DNA from: Candidatus Gastranaerophilales bacterium
GTDB lineage: Bacteria; Cyanobacteriota; Vampirovibrionia; Gastranaerophilales; Gastranaerophilaceae
Length of the DNA: 64,000 nucleotides
Direction: 5' to 3'
Assembly: GCA_944323625.1 (NCBI GenBank)
Contig: CALUTD010000002.1
Location: 1-64,000 of the forward strand
The notes under the pieces are model-generated. The model saw only the letters and a list, made by a program, of their open reading frames with translations, made no database searches and was not told where the DNA came from. The translations under genes and the position numbers were made by a program. Below, in pieces: positions 54,494 through 61,723 of the stretch; positions within the stretch are counted from its first letter, which is position 1, and every line of letters begins with the position of its first letter.

Positions 54494-55264
54494 TTAATTT
54501 TCATCTAACTGAGATTTTTGATCTGCTAAATTATCTTGTGGCGCATTAGTTTTCTGATTGTCCGAAATTAGTTTTGATTTCATTTCCTGTAATGAAATTT
54601 GAACATCAGGAGAATAAGATGAACCTATTGCGGCATTTATTTCTTTGTCAACGTCGCTTTCAATATAAATCATATTATCGTATGCAGTAGCCAGTGCTTC
54701 TTCTTCATCAAGCTTGCTTTTCATGTTTTCCAACATTGCAACCGTAGAATCATTACTCATTGATACAAGTTGCTTATTAATCTTTCTTGTTGATTTTGCA
54801 ACTTTATAGCGTGCTTTCATTGTTGTTAATTCACTTTCCCATTTTTTTATTTGGTTGCGTATGGAAACAATTTTACCTTCCATTTTTTGCTCTAGAGCTA
54901 TATTTGTTTTTAAACTTTCTGTTAATTTGACAGAATCTTCAAGCGCATTATTCTTCTTTGTTAAAGCTTCCGAAGCGAGTCTGTCCGCCTCTTCCTGTGA
55001 AATTTGTCCCATTTTTGCATTTTGAAGAATTATTAATGCTTTTCTTTCATAATCAACAGCAATTTGTTTTTTCTCTTCCAATTGTCTTTGTAGTGAAATT
55101 GAAAGTGCTTTGATTTCTGCAAGTCCTCTCATACTTTCATCATAATCTGATTTAAGGTCGCGAATTGACTGTTCTGCCATATTTACAGGATTCTCAACTT
55201 TATTTAATAGCGCATTTAAACTTGATTGGCAATATTTAAAAAACCTTGTTATTAAACTGTACAT
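54494..55264 (-). CDS. PspA/IM30-family protein
   Basis: The 256-residue protein is almost entirely a long alpha-helical coiled coil, as in PspA/Vipp1. It has an amphipathic N-terminus (MYSLITRFFKYCQ), then NMAEQSIRDLKSDYDESM and a hairpin of charged helices. PspA proteins bind membrane and protect it under stress. The C-terminal 60 residues are polar. Neighbours (DUF350, DUF4178, SpeE/SpeD) match the yjf-like class of PspA operons. Confidence 0.85.
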   Translation of the reverse strand: MYSLITRFFKYCQSSLNALLNKVENPVNMAEQSIRDLKSDYDESMRGLAEIKALSISLQRQLEEKKQIAVDYERKALIILQNAKMGQISQEEADRLASEALTKKNNALEDSVKLTESLKTNIALEQKMEGKIVSIRNQIKKWESELTTMKARYKVAKSTRKINKQLVSMSNDSTVAMLENMKSKLDEEEALATAYDNMIYIESDVDKEINAAIGSSYSPDVQISLQEMKSKLISDNQKTNAPQDNLADQKSQLDEN

Positions 55265-55276
55265 TTATTATCTCCT

Positions 55277-55669
55277 TTATTTCATAAAACCGACAAAATC
55301 GTTAACATATTCATGCATGGCTATAATTAAGCTGTCAATAGAGCCTTTTAACTCATTTAAATCCAAGTTTTCCAATTGAAGAGTATCTCTAAATAAAACA
55401 TTTTCTCCTTCTTCATCAAGAACAAAAGCTCCGTGAACCAAATTTCTGTTCATTTTTAATAATTTAGACAGAACTTCAGGATTATTTTTGTCTTTAAGTT
55501 TTAAAATAAATTGTTCAAGAACAATTATAGGGGCTTCGCAATCTATAATAAGACCGTTAATTCCCTGATTTTTGTCTGTAATGATAACTAATTCATTTTC
55601 TGCATCTTCTTTTTCGATTTCATACCCAAGTTCAAAAAGGTATTGCTTTACAACTTCAAAATTCACCAT
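55277..55669 (-). CDS. YbjN/type III chaperone-like small protein
   Basis: The 130-residue acidic protein has the alpha-beta pattern of the YbjN/secretion-chaperone fold (YLFELGYEIEKED, LLKMNRNLVHGAFVLDEEG, and a C-terminal helix with IIAMHEYV). In E. coli the gene before the PspA homologue YjfJ is yjfI (DUF2170), which holds the same place. The match is by fold impression and position only. Confidence 0.55.
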   Translation of the reverse strand: MVNFEVVKQYLFELGYEIEKEDAENELVIITDKNQGINGLIIDCEAPIIVLEQFILKLKDKNNPEVLSKLLKMNRNLVHGAFVLDEEGENVLFRDTLQLENLDLNELKGSIDSLIIAMHEYVNDFVGFMK

Positions 55670-55683
55670 AATAACCTCATTTT

Positions 55684-56055
55684 TTATGTTTTATATTTGT
55701 TTTCAAAATAACTATAGGCAGTATTAAGTTTGGCTACAACTTGTTCTGCCAGTTGACGTTTCTTTTCATCATTATTAAATTTATCAGGATGATATTTTTT
55801 TAATAAAAATCTGTACTGTTTTTTTATTTCTTCAAAAGAAGCCCCTTGCGGCAATTCCAAATTTCCGTAATATTCCTGTTCCATTTTCTCTTCAGAAGAT
55901 AAAACTTCGCCGGCATTATCAGCGTATGTTTGGCGAAAACATTGTTCTTGTTGAAAAAAAGAATCTAAATCAACATCGGCAATACCTCCATCGGAAGTAT
56001 TATTTGAGTTTATATTACTTCTTATTATGTTTATAGCTCGTTTTAAAATGCCCAT
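55684..56055 (-). CDS. J-domain protein
   Basis: The 123-residue protein has a C-terminal J domain (residues about 60-123): YYGNLELPQGASFEEIKKQYRFLLKKYHPDKF, with the essential H-P-D. The N-terminal half is polar and disordered. J domains recruit Hsp70. It is the first gene of the PspA-polyamine operon, with a -10 six bases before its ATG, so an Hsp70 may act on the PspA complex; that is an inference. Confidence 0.8.
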   Translation of the reverse strand: MGILKRAINIIRSNINSNNTSDGGIADVDLDSFFQQEQCFRQTYADNAGEVLSSEEKMEQEYYGNLELPQGASFEEIKKQYRFLLKKYHPDKFNNDEKKRQLAEQVVAKLNTAYSYFENKYKT

Positions 56056-56061
56056 ATAGAG

Positions 56062-56089
56062 ATTTTATCATATTTCTAATATTTGTAAA
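56062..56089 (-). promoter_or_regulatory. Promoter of the PspA-polyamine operon, leaderless type
   Basis: On the minus strand TTTACA (56084-56089) and TAAAAT (56062-56067) are 16 bases apart. Six bases separate the -10 from the ATG of the J-domain gene, with no ribosome site. Confidence 0.55.
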
Positions 56090-56110
56090 CAAATTAAAAC
56101 CTGTTTTTGT

Positions 56111-56881
56111 TCACCACGGATAATCGTTTTTTATCTGCCACCCATCAATCATTATCAATGCAGCACAGGCATTACCGCTAACACTAAAATCTCCGCCTAC
56201 ACTATTCCCCAAAGCCGCATTTTTACTGCAAGCTCTGTGAACATCATTACCCAAAATTTCTTCTCTTGTGTACATTGCATGCGGTTTATAACAGCCTCCG
56301 TATCCGCCCGGATAAATTCCCGATGATAACTTGTTAAGTACAGGAGAACAAGCTTCATCATATCCCAATGTTGAAGTATTTACCAAATAAAAATTAAAAA
56401 TATCTCTTCCTGATTTATTCGGCCCCTTATCCCCGTTTAAATCAACATGAAACATAACTCCTCCCGAACTTCTGACTGCACCTAAAAAACTGCCGTTACT
56501 AAGAACTGCACCATATTGTATATTAGTGCTAAAATGTGTTTTTCCATCTAACAAAACAGGAGTTCGTCCTTCAGAATAACAATCAACAAAAGTATCACAT
56601 TTTTTTGCAATATTTAGATACGGTTCAAAATATTCTTTCATAAAATCAAATATACTAAGCTGAGTATCAAAATCTGTTATATATACTCCTGTTGCAGCCT
56701 GATAATTTTGCGCCGCTTGAAGTAGTGTTGTATACATCTTTTTTAATTCCGAAACAGTTTCTTGCTTCTGCCAGTTTGCATAAATCAGACTTACACAAAT
56801 TACGGCTATTATACCTATAATTACAAGGGTAATCAAAACTTCTGCGAGTGTAAATGTCTTTCTTTTTATAATTCTTAACAT
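56111..56881 (-). CDS. Prepilin-like protein
   Basis: The 256-residue protein starts MLRIIKRKT and then FTLAEVLITLVIIGII, a type IV prepilin N-terminus with Glu at +5. The globular part is Cys-rich and has FHVDLNGDKGPNKSGRDIF, and the C-terminus ends DGWQIKNDYPW. An earlier in-frame ATG at 56911 would add ten residues; the ribosome site does not decide clearly between them. It is a paralogue of the genes at 8015, 33077 and 57625. Confidence 0.8.
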   Translation of the reverse strand: MLRIIKRKTFTLAEVLITLVIIGIIAVICVSLIYANWQKQETVSELKKMYTTLLQAAQNYQAATGVYITDFDTQLSIFDFMKEYFEPYLNIAKKCDTFVDCYSEGRTPVLLDGKTHFSTNIQYGAVLSNGSFLGAVRSSGGVMFHVDLNGDKGPNKSGRDIFNFYLVNTSTLGYDEACSPVLNKLSSGIYPGGYGGCYKPHAMYTREEILGNDVHRACSKNAALGNSVGGDFSVSGNACAALIMIDGWQIKNDYPW

Positions 56882-56982
56882 ATTGTAATTGTTATCCTTG
56901 TTTATACACATATATACCTATTTTTACACATATATTACTAAAAATCAAGATATATGTATATAAATAAGTAAGAGGCAAAAAA

Positions 56983-57189
56983 ATGAGTGTAAAAGAAGAT
57001 GTAAAATACCTGCTTGCAAAAGAAGCAATGACAATGACAAAGCTTGCGGAAAAAATGGCAGAAGCAACGGGAAAACCGTATACAATGAAATCCATATCAG
57101 ATAAACTGGCAAGACGTACATTAAAATACGAAGAATTTATATTAATTCTTAAAATATTGAACTATAAAATTGAGCTAAAAAAAATATAA
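56983..57189 (+). CDS. Small conserved HTH-like protein
   Basis: The 68-residue protein (MSVKEDVKYLLAKEAMTMTKLAEKM) has a helix-turn-helix look of the XRE/lambda type: MTKLAEKMAEAT, then YTMKSISDKLARRTLKYEEF. Short proteins beginning SVKEDVKYLLAKEA are widespread in gut bacteria, without known function. It starts after AAGAGG and is divergent from the prepilin-like gene. Confidence 0.7.
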   Translation: MSVKEDVKYLLAKEAMTMTKLAEKMAEATGKPYTMKSISDKLARRTLKYEEFILILKILNYKIELKKI

Positions 57190-57191
57190 AA

Positions 57192-57497
57192 TTACTCTTC
57201 CGTTTTATTTATTGAATCTTCTGCCGCAATTTTGTTAATTTCTTTTTCCAAATCGTTTTTCAGATGAAATTTCATCCAAAAATTTTTTATTCTGTTTCCT
57301 ATTGAATCAACTTTTGTAACTTCATCAGACTCTTCTTCTTTAGAAGAGAACTCAAAAATATCTTTTTCTTCTTCTTCATCATTCTTTTTTTTTCTTCTCT
57401 GTTGAAAATAGCCCAAATTCCCGGCCCCGCCGTCATTTGTATGATGAGATTTCTGTATCGCCGGAATATTATCCGGCCCGTTGATTCCAAACGACAT
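57192..57497 (-). CDS. Charged protein of unknown function
   Basis: The 101-residue protein is polar and low in complexity, with a run of Lys and Glu (RRKKKNDEEEEKDIFEF). A short amphipathic helix region lies near the C-terminus (NRIKNFWMKFHLKNDLEKEI). I start it at the ATG at 57497, seven bases after AGAAGG; a longer frame begins at 57572. There is no family match. Confidence 0.5.
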   Translation of the reverse strand: MSFGINGPDNIPAIQKSHHTNDGGAGNLGYFQQRRKKKNDEEEEKDIFEFSSKEEESDEVTKVDSIGNRIKNFWMKFHLKNDLEKEINKIAAEDSINKTEE

Positions 57498-57624
57498 CTC
57501 TTTACCTTCTTTCAGAAAAGAACACAACTTTATATTATCATTATATACTACTTTTGTAGAAATTGAAATCATTTATTTGTTGCATTATTGAAATAAGGTT
57601 CTTATGTTTGTAAAAAAATACAAA

Positions 57625-58340
57625 TCATAATTTAAGCGGGTAATCATCTTTAAACTCCCAGCCGTCAAGTTGTACCAAATAAGTACACAAACTGCCAGTA
57701 GAAGCACAAGAATTTTTTACATAAGTTCGTGTATACATTGGAAATATATCAGGAGCATAGTTAGTTAAGGTATTACCAAGAGTATTAAAATGTGGTGCTT
57801 CGGCAAATTGTTTTTCTTCACCTTCTCCATCACTACTGTAATCACCATTAATTAAAATAAAAAATCTAAAAATATCGCGGCCTATTTGGTTTGGCCCTTT
57901 ATCGCCGTTTGTATCATAAAGTATTATTTCTCCGCATTCATCAGGATAAAAAAATGTACCGTCATTTAAAAATACAATCGGGCTATCTTCCATATAATTT
58001 TTATATTCATAGTTTAATTTTTCATAATAAAGAGGATTATCGTTCATTCCTTCTACTTTTGAATAATTGATATAATTCAGCAAATATTTTTCCCAGAAAC
58101 TTTTTGAGCCTCTCCGCTACAAGTACTATCGTTTTCCCATTCATAAGTTTGGAGTCCGTTTTCAATTTCCGACAGCTTTATTGCTTCTGACATTGTTGCA
58201 TAAAACTTTTTCAATTTTGAAGCAGTTTCTGTTCTTTTATGGTTTGCCATTACTACAGGTACGGTTATAGCGGCAATAATTCCTATAACAACGAGCGTTA
58301 TAAGTACTTCTGCCAATGTAAATGATTTTATCTTTTTCAT
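57625..58340 (-). pseudogene. Prepilin-like gene broken by a frameshift
   Basis: The first part (58340-58077) encodes MKKIKS then FTLAEVLITLVVIGII, and stops early after SGKNIC. The rest continues in another frame to 57625: SFWEKYLLNYINY, DTNGDKGPNQIGRD and a C-terminal DGWEFKDDYPL. One extra base in the A run at 58101-58105 (five A, coding strand) would join them into a 238-residue protein and restore KSFWEKYL, matching DSFEKYL of the paralogue at 33077. No canonical -1 slippery heptamer is present at the junction, so a mutation, slippage or a sequencing error is more likely than programmed frameshifting. Confidence 0.7.
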
Positions 58341-58405
58341 ATTATAATCTCTCCTATGTAATAATAATTATATATTAATATTATTCAATATTTAAACAAA
58401 ATAAA

Positions 58406-58431
58406 ATCAATATTTCTGTTGAAATATTGAT
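58406..58431 (-). terminator. Hairpin between G-tract leader and prepilin gene
   Basis: ATCAATATTTC and GAAATATTGAT form a perfect 11-bp stem with a 4-base loop. On the minus strand TTTTATTTTG follows. It is a plausible A+T-type terminator between the leader ORF and the prepilin start. Confidence 0.5.
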
Positions 58432-58482
58432 AATAATTTATTATTTATAAAATATGTTATTTCTATACTTTTTTCTTTTGTT

Positions 58483-58518
58483 CTACCCCCCCCCGTGGCG
58501 GCTATTTGATTTATTCAT
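58483..58518 (-). other. Leader ORF with nine-G tract (cassette 2)
   Basis: After AAGGAG the ATG at 58518 starts MNKSNSRH, then nine G (58486-58494) and a TAG. With 8 or 11 G the frame would run on for about 26 more codons, but not into the prepilin gene, which has its own ATG and ribosome site. The eight-codon spacing before the tract and the TAGAA after it equal those of the locus at 33855. Confidence 0.6.
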
Positions 58519-58543
58519 TGTTTCTCCTTATATTTAAATTTAT

Positions 58544-58571
58544 ATTATCATATATTCCCTATTTATTACAA
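58544..58571 (-). promoter_or_regulatory. Promoter of G-tract cassette 2
   Basis: On the minus strand TTGTAA (58566-58571) and GATAAT (58544-58549, within ATATATGATAAT) are 16 bases apart, and the -10 lies 31 bases from the ATG. The block closely matches that at 33881-33907. Confidence 0.55.
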
Positions 58572-58658
58572 ATATAAACTTAAATTTTATTTTGATAAAA
58601 CTTGAAACAAGTTTTATTACTGTCAAAGGTATTTTTGACACAAAAATACATAAAATAG

Positions 58659-59165
58659 TTATATGCTTAATTTTTGAACTTCATATATTAAATCGGTCAA
58701 TTCTCTGACAGCACCTCTGCCGCCGCGTTTTGCGGAAATAAAATGACATACGTCTTTTACTTGTTTCACTGCATCAGCCGGGCAGCATGCCAGTCCGACT
58801 TCTCGTAAAACACATAAATCAGGTAAATCGTCTCCCATATATGCCACTTGAGAAAAACTCAAATTATACTCGGATAATAGTTCTTTCATTGCAACTATCT
58901 TATTTTTTTGCCCCATGTATAATTTATTCATACCTAAAACTTCAAAACGATGTTTTACTGCACCTGATTCCTTTGCGGTTATTATAGCGGTATAAATACC
59001 GCATCTTGAAAGCATTACTATTCCCTGGCCGTCTTTTGCATTAAATGTTTTATATTCTTTACCGTTTTCATCATAAATAAGACTTCCGTCTGTCATTACT
59101 CCGTCAACATCAAGTACAAGCATTTTAATTTTTGATACTCTGTTTCTTAATTCTATATTAAACAT
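58659..59165 (-). CDS. kdsC: 3-deoxy-D-manno-octulosonate 8-phosphate phosphatase
   Basis: KdsC removes phosphate from Kdo 8-phosphate on the way to lipopolysaccharide. The 168-residue HAD-type protein has LVLDVDGVMTDGSL with the nucleophile Asp, ITAKES, and the late YMGDDLPDL metal site. It starts at the stop codon of kdsD after AGGAG. Confidence 0.9.
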   Translation of the reverse strand: MFNIELRNRVSKIKMLVLDVDGVMTDGSLIYDENGKEYKTFNAKDGQGIVMLSRCGIYTAIITAKESGAVKHRFEVLGMNKLYMGQKNKIVAMKELLSEYNLSFSQVAYMGDDLPDLCVLREVGLACCPADAVKQVKDVCHFISAKRGGRGAVRELTDLIYEVQKLSI

Positions 59166-60148
59166 TAGGTAACTCCTGCTTTTAATAAATCATGAATATG
59201 TAATATTCCTATAGGATGATTATTCTCATCTGTAACCGCAAGCGAAGTAATAGAATATTTTTCCATTAATGCCAAAGCTTTTGCTGCCATATCATTACTT
59301 GAAATAGTTTTAGGATTTTTTGTCATAACCATTTTATTCGAAAGTACTGAAACATCAGGATATCTTAATAATATTCTTCTTATATCTCCGTCTGTTAACA
59401 AACCTGTTAATTTATTTTCGAAATTAACTATTAATGCGCAACCAAGACGTTTTTTGGATATCAAATCAACTGTTTCAAGGAAAGTATCATCTTCATGAGA
59501 AATCGGCAGTAAATTTTTATCTTTTAACATTAAATCTTTTACAAGATATAAAATACCCTTACCGAGTTTACCCGACGGATGATATAAAAGAAAGTCTTCG
59601 GTTGAAAAACCGCGTTTTTTTAATAAACAAACAGCTAAGGCATCTCCCATTGCCAAAGTTGCCGTAGTACTTGCAGTAGGAGCTTTTCCCAAAGGACAAG
59701 CTTCTTTTTCAACGGAAATATCAAAATAGATATCCGCACATCTTCCCAGTGTTGAATTTTTATTCCCGGCAAAAACAATTAACGGTACTTCAAACCGTTT
59801 AATTAATGGTAATAAATTAAGAAGTTCCATTGTTTCACCACTGTTCGAAATTGCAATAACAACATCTTCTCTTGTTATTATTCCCGAATCTCCGTGAGTA
59901 CTTTCCGCAGGATGCAGAAAATATGACGGTGTTCCGGTTGAAGAAAGAGTTGCTGCTATTTTTCTTGCTATTAGACCTGATTTCCCCATGCCTGTTAAAA
60001 TAACTCTTCCTTTTGAAGAAATTATTGTATCTAAGGCTTGTTCTAAGTTTGAATTGACTCTGCTTTTTAATTTCAAAATAGAATCTGCTTCTATTTGAAA
60101 GACATCTTTTGCCAATTCTATCATTTGAGAATTTTGTATAGCTTCCAC
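59165..60148 (-). CDS. kdsD: Arabinose 5-phosphate isomerase
   Basis: KdsD converts ribulose 5-phosphate to arabinose 5-phosphate, the Kdo precursor. The 327-residue protein has an N-terminal SIS domain (GRVILTGMGKSGLIARKIAATL, HPAESTHGDSG, SNSGETMELL) and two C-terminal CBS domains. The start is GTG after AAGG. Together with kdsC it shows a Gram-negative-type outer membrane with Kdo. Confidence 0.92.
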   Translation of the reverse strand: MEAIQNSQMIELAKDVFQIEADSILKLKSRVNSNLEQALDTIISSKGRVILTGMGKSGLIARKIAATLSSTGTPSYFLHPAESTHGDSGIITREDVVIAISNSGETMELLNLLPLIKRFEVPLIVFAGNKNSTLGRCADIYFDISVEKEACPLGKAPTASTTATLAMGDALAVCLLKKRGFSTEDFLLYHPSGKLGKGILYLVKDLMLKDKNLLPISHEDDTFLETVDLISKKRLGCALIVNFENKLTGLLTDGDIRRILLRYPDVSVLSNKMVMTKNPKTISSNDMAAKALALMEKYSITSLAVTDENNHPIGILHIHDLLKAGVT

Positions 60149-60201
60149 TTTTATACCTTTTTTATCCTTAATATAATAATACTATAAAATCACTTACAAA
60201 G

Positions 60202-60999
60202 TTAATCCATAATATTATCAAGACCATATATAAAATCGTTATTATTATACACGTATCTCACAGCAAGCAAAACACCCGACATATAACAAGAACGATCCAT
60301 TGTATCATGACTTATTTTAAGTATTTGCCCGGGTGCACCGAATATAACTTCTTGAGAAGCAATATAACCGGGCATTCTTACTGAATGAATATGAACATTT
60401 GCCTGAGCGGATGCACCTCTTGCTCCCCGGATAAGTTCTGTTTCAGGCGAATTGCCGAGAGTAAAATTTGTATTTGCTTCCGCCATAAGCTGTGCTGTCT
60501 TTATTGCAGTACCGGACGGAGCATCTTTTTTTTGATTATGATGTAATTCTATAATCTCGGCATTTGAAAAATATTTTGCTGCCTGCTTTGCAAACATCAT
60601 TAATAATACCGCACCTGTTGAAAAATTTGGAGCTATAAGACATGATGTTTTATTTTTTTCTGACATTATTTTTATTTGTGCAATTTGTTCATCCGTCAAC
60701 CCTGTTGTCCCTATTACGGATTTTATTTTTAAATCCATATATTCTTGCACATTTTCAAATATATTTTTAGGCTGAGTAAAATCAACAACAACATCAGGCT
60801 TATGATTTTGAAGTGATTTAATTAAATCTGTTTCAATAAGAACACCCGATTTTGTTCCTGTTGCGATAAGCCCTATATCTTGACCGTCTGAACAAATATC
60901 AACTGCAGCCACAAGCTCCATATCGGGAGCATTTATCACTGCTTTGACTACTTCTTTACCCATTTTACCCAAAGCACCTATAACACCTATTTTTATCAT
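60202..60999 (-). CDS. dapB: 4-hydroxy-tetrahydrodipicolinate reductase
   Basis: DapB acts in lysine and diaminopimelate synthesis for the cell wall. The 265-residue protein has the nucleotide site IGVIGALGKMGKEV, the VVDFTQP and GTTGL segments, and the catalytic ELHHNQKKDAPSGTA. The length is normal. It is transcribed toward kdsD. Confidence 0.94.
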   Translation of the reverse strand: MIKIGVIGALGKMGKEVVKAVINAPDMELVAAVDICSDGQDIGLIATGTKSGVLIETDLIKSLQNHKPDVVVDFTQPKNIFENVQEYMDLKIKSVIGTTGLTDEQIAQIKIMSEKNKTSCLIAPNFSTGAVLLMMFAKQAAKYFSNAEIIELHHNQKKDAPSGTAIKTAQLMAEANTNFTLGNSPETELIRGARGASAQANVHIHSVRMPGYIASQEVIFGAPGQILKISHDTMDRSCYMSGVLLAVRYVYNNNDFIYGLDNIMD

Positions 61000-61099
61000 A
61001 ATTAACCCCTATTTTCTTATTACCTTTTTCTATAATACCTGTTAATACACCAAAATAAAGATATTGTAAAAAAATATTTAAAATGTAAAAATTTTATTA

Positions 61100-61128
61100 T
61101 TGATTTAAATAGGAAAATATGTTAGTAT
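61100..61128 (+). promoter_or_regulatory. Candidate promoter TTGATT-17-TAGTAT
   Basis: TTGATT (61100-61105) and TAGTAT (61123-61128) are 17 bases apart, upstream of the small gene at 61185. The match is moderate. Confidence 0.4.
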
Positions 61129-61184
61129 TTTTATATAAGTTAAAAAGTTTTTATTTGATAATAATAGTGGAAGAGGTAAAAGAA

Positions 61185-61412
61185 ATGGTACAAAACAAAT
61201 TATTTATGAATGAACAACTTGAAAAAAGAATGTACTCGGTAGGTATTGATTTAACTTTAATAGAAAGTTTGATTAATTTTTTAGATATAAGTATGAATGA
61301 TGAGATAGATGTAAGCAAGGTCGATATTGCAAACTTAACAGTCGTAATAAAAAGACTAGTAAAAATAGTAAAAGCAAAATACGACAGAATTGAAAGAATA
61401 TTAAATATATAG
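61185..61412 (+). CDS. Small protein of unknown function
   Basis: The 75-residue protein is predicted to be helical (LTLIESLINFLDIS, VVIKRLVKIVKAKYDRIERIL). I start it at the ATG at 61185, which follows GGAAGAGG; an upstream frame to 61119 has no ribosome site. There is no known family. Confidence 0.6.
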   Translation: MVQNKLFMNEQLEKRMYSVGIDLTLIESLINFLDISMNDEIDVSKVDIANLTVVIKRLVKIVKAKYDRIERILNI

Positions 61413-61440
61413 AGTTGACCTTTTCACATAATTTTAATAC

Positions 61441-61446
61441 TATAAT
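61441..61446 (+). promoter_or_regulatory. -10 element TATAAT before the gene at 61469
   Basis: A perfect TATAAT lies 22 bases before the ATG. A TTGACC stands 20 bases upstream of it, a long spacer, so the -35 is uncertain. Confidence 0.45.
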
Positions 61447-61468
61447 GTTTGAGAGTAAGGGGTAATGT

Positions 61469-61723
61469 ATGCCACAACCATTTTCAAACAATCAATTAAA
61501 AAAAAGAACTTCAGTACTGGTTTTTCTTAAGGGAACAACTGCACCGTTGGTGTTATATGTTGAAAACCCGCTTGGATTATATGAGGAACTTTCTCAGGTT
61601 CTAAAACAAAATTCACAGGTTGTAAAACTTATAGAGAAAAATACACTGGGGCCGGTTAAAAAAGTTTGTATAATGTCGACACAAATATGTGCTGTTGCTA
61701 TTCAAGAAGAACAGTATATGTAA
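61469..61723 (+). CDS. Small conserved-looking protein of unknown function
   Basis: The 84-residue protein has alternating beta and helical segments (TSVLVFLKGTTAPLVLYV; LYEELSQVLKQ; KVCIMSTQICAVAIQEEQY). This fits a small alpha-beta fold. A good AAGGGG site precedes the ATG. The next gene starts within its stop codon (TAATG). Confidence 0.6.
   Translation: MPQPFSNNQLKKRTSVLVFLKGTTAPLVLYVENPLGLYEELSQVLKQNSQVVKLIEKNTLGPVKKVCIMSTQICAVAIQEEQYM

Noticed and set aside
58077-58105. Programmed -1 frameshifting in the prepilin gene
   Set aside because: The junction lacks a canonical X-XXY-YYZ heptamer in the right frame and no downstream pseudoknot is obvious. A mutation or sequence error is simpler.
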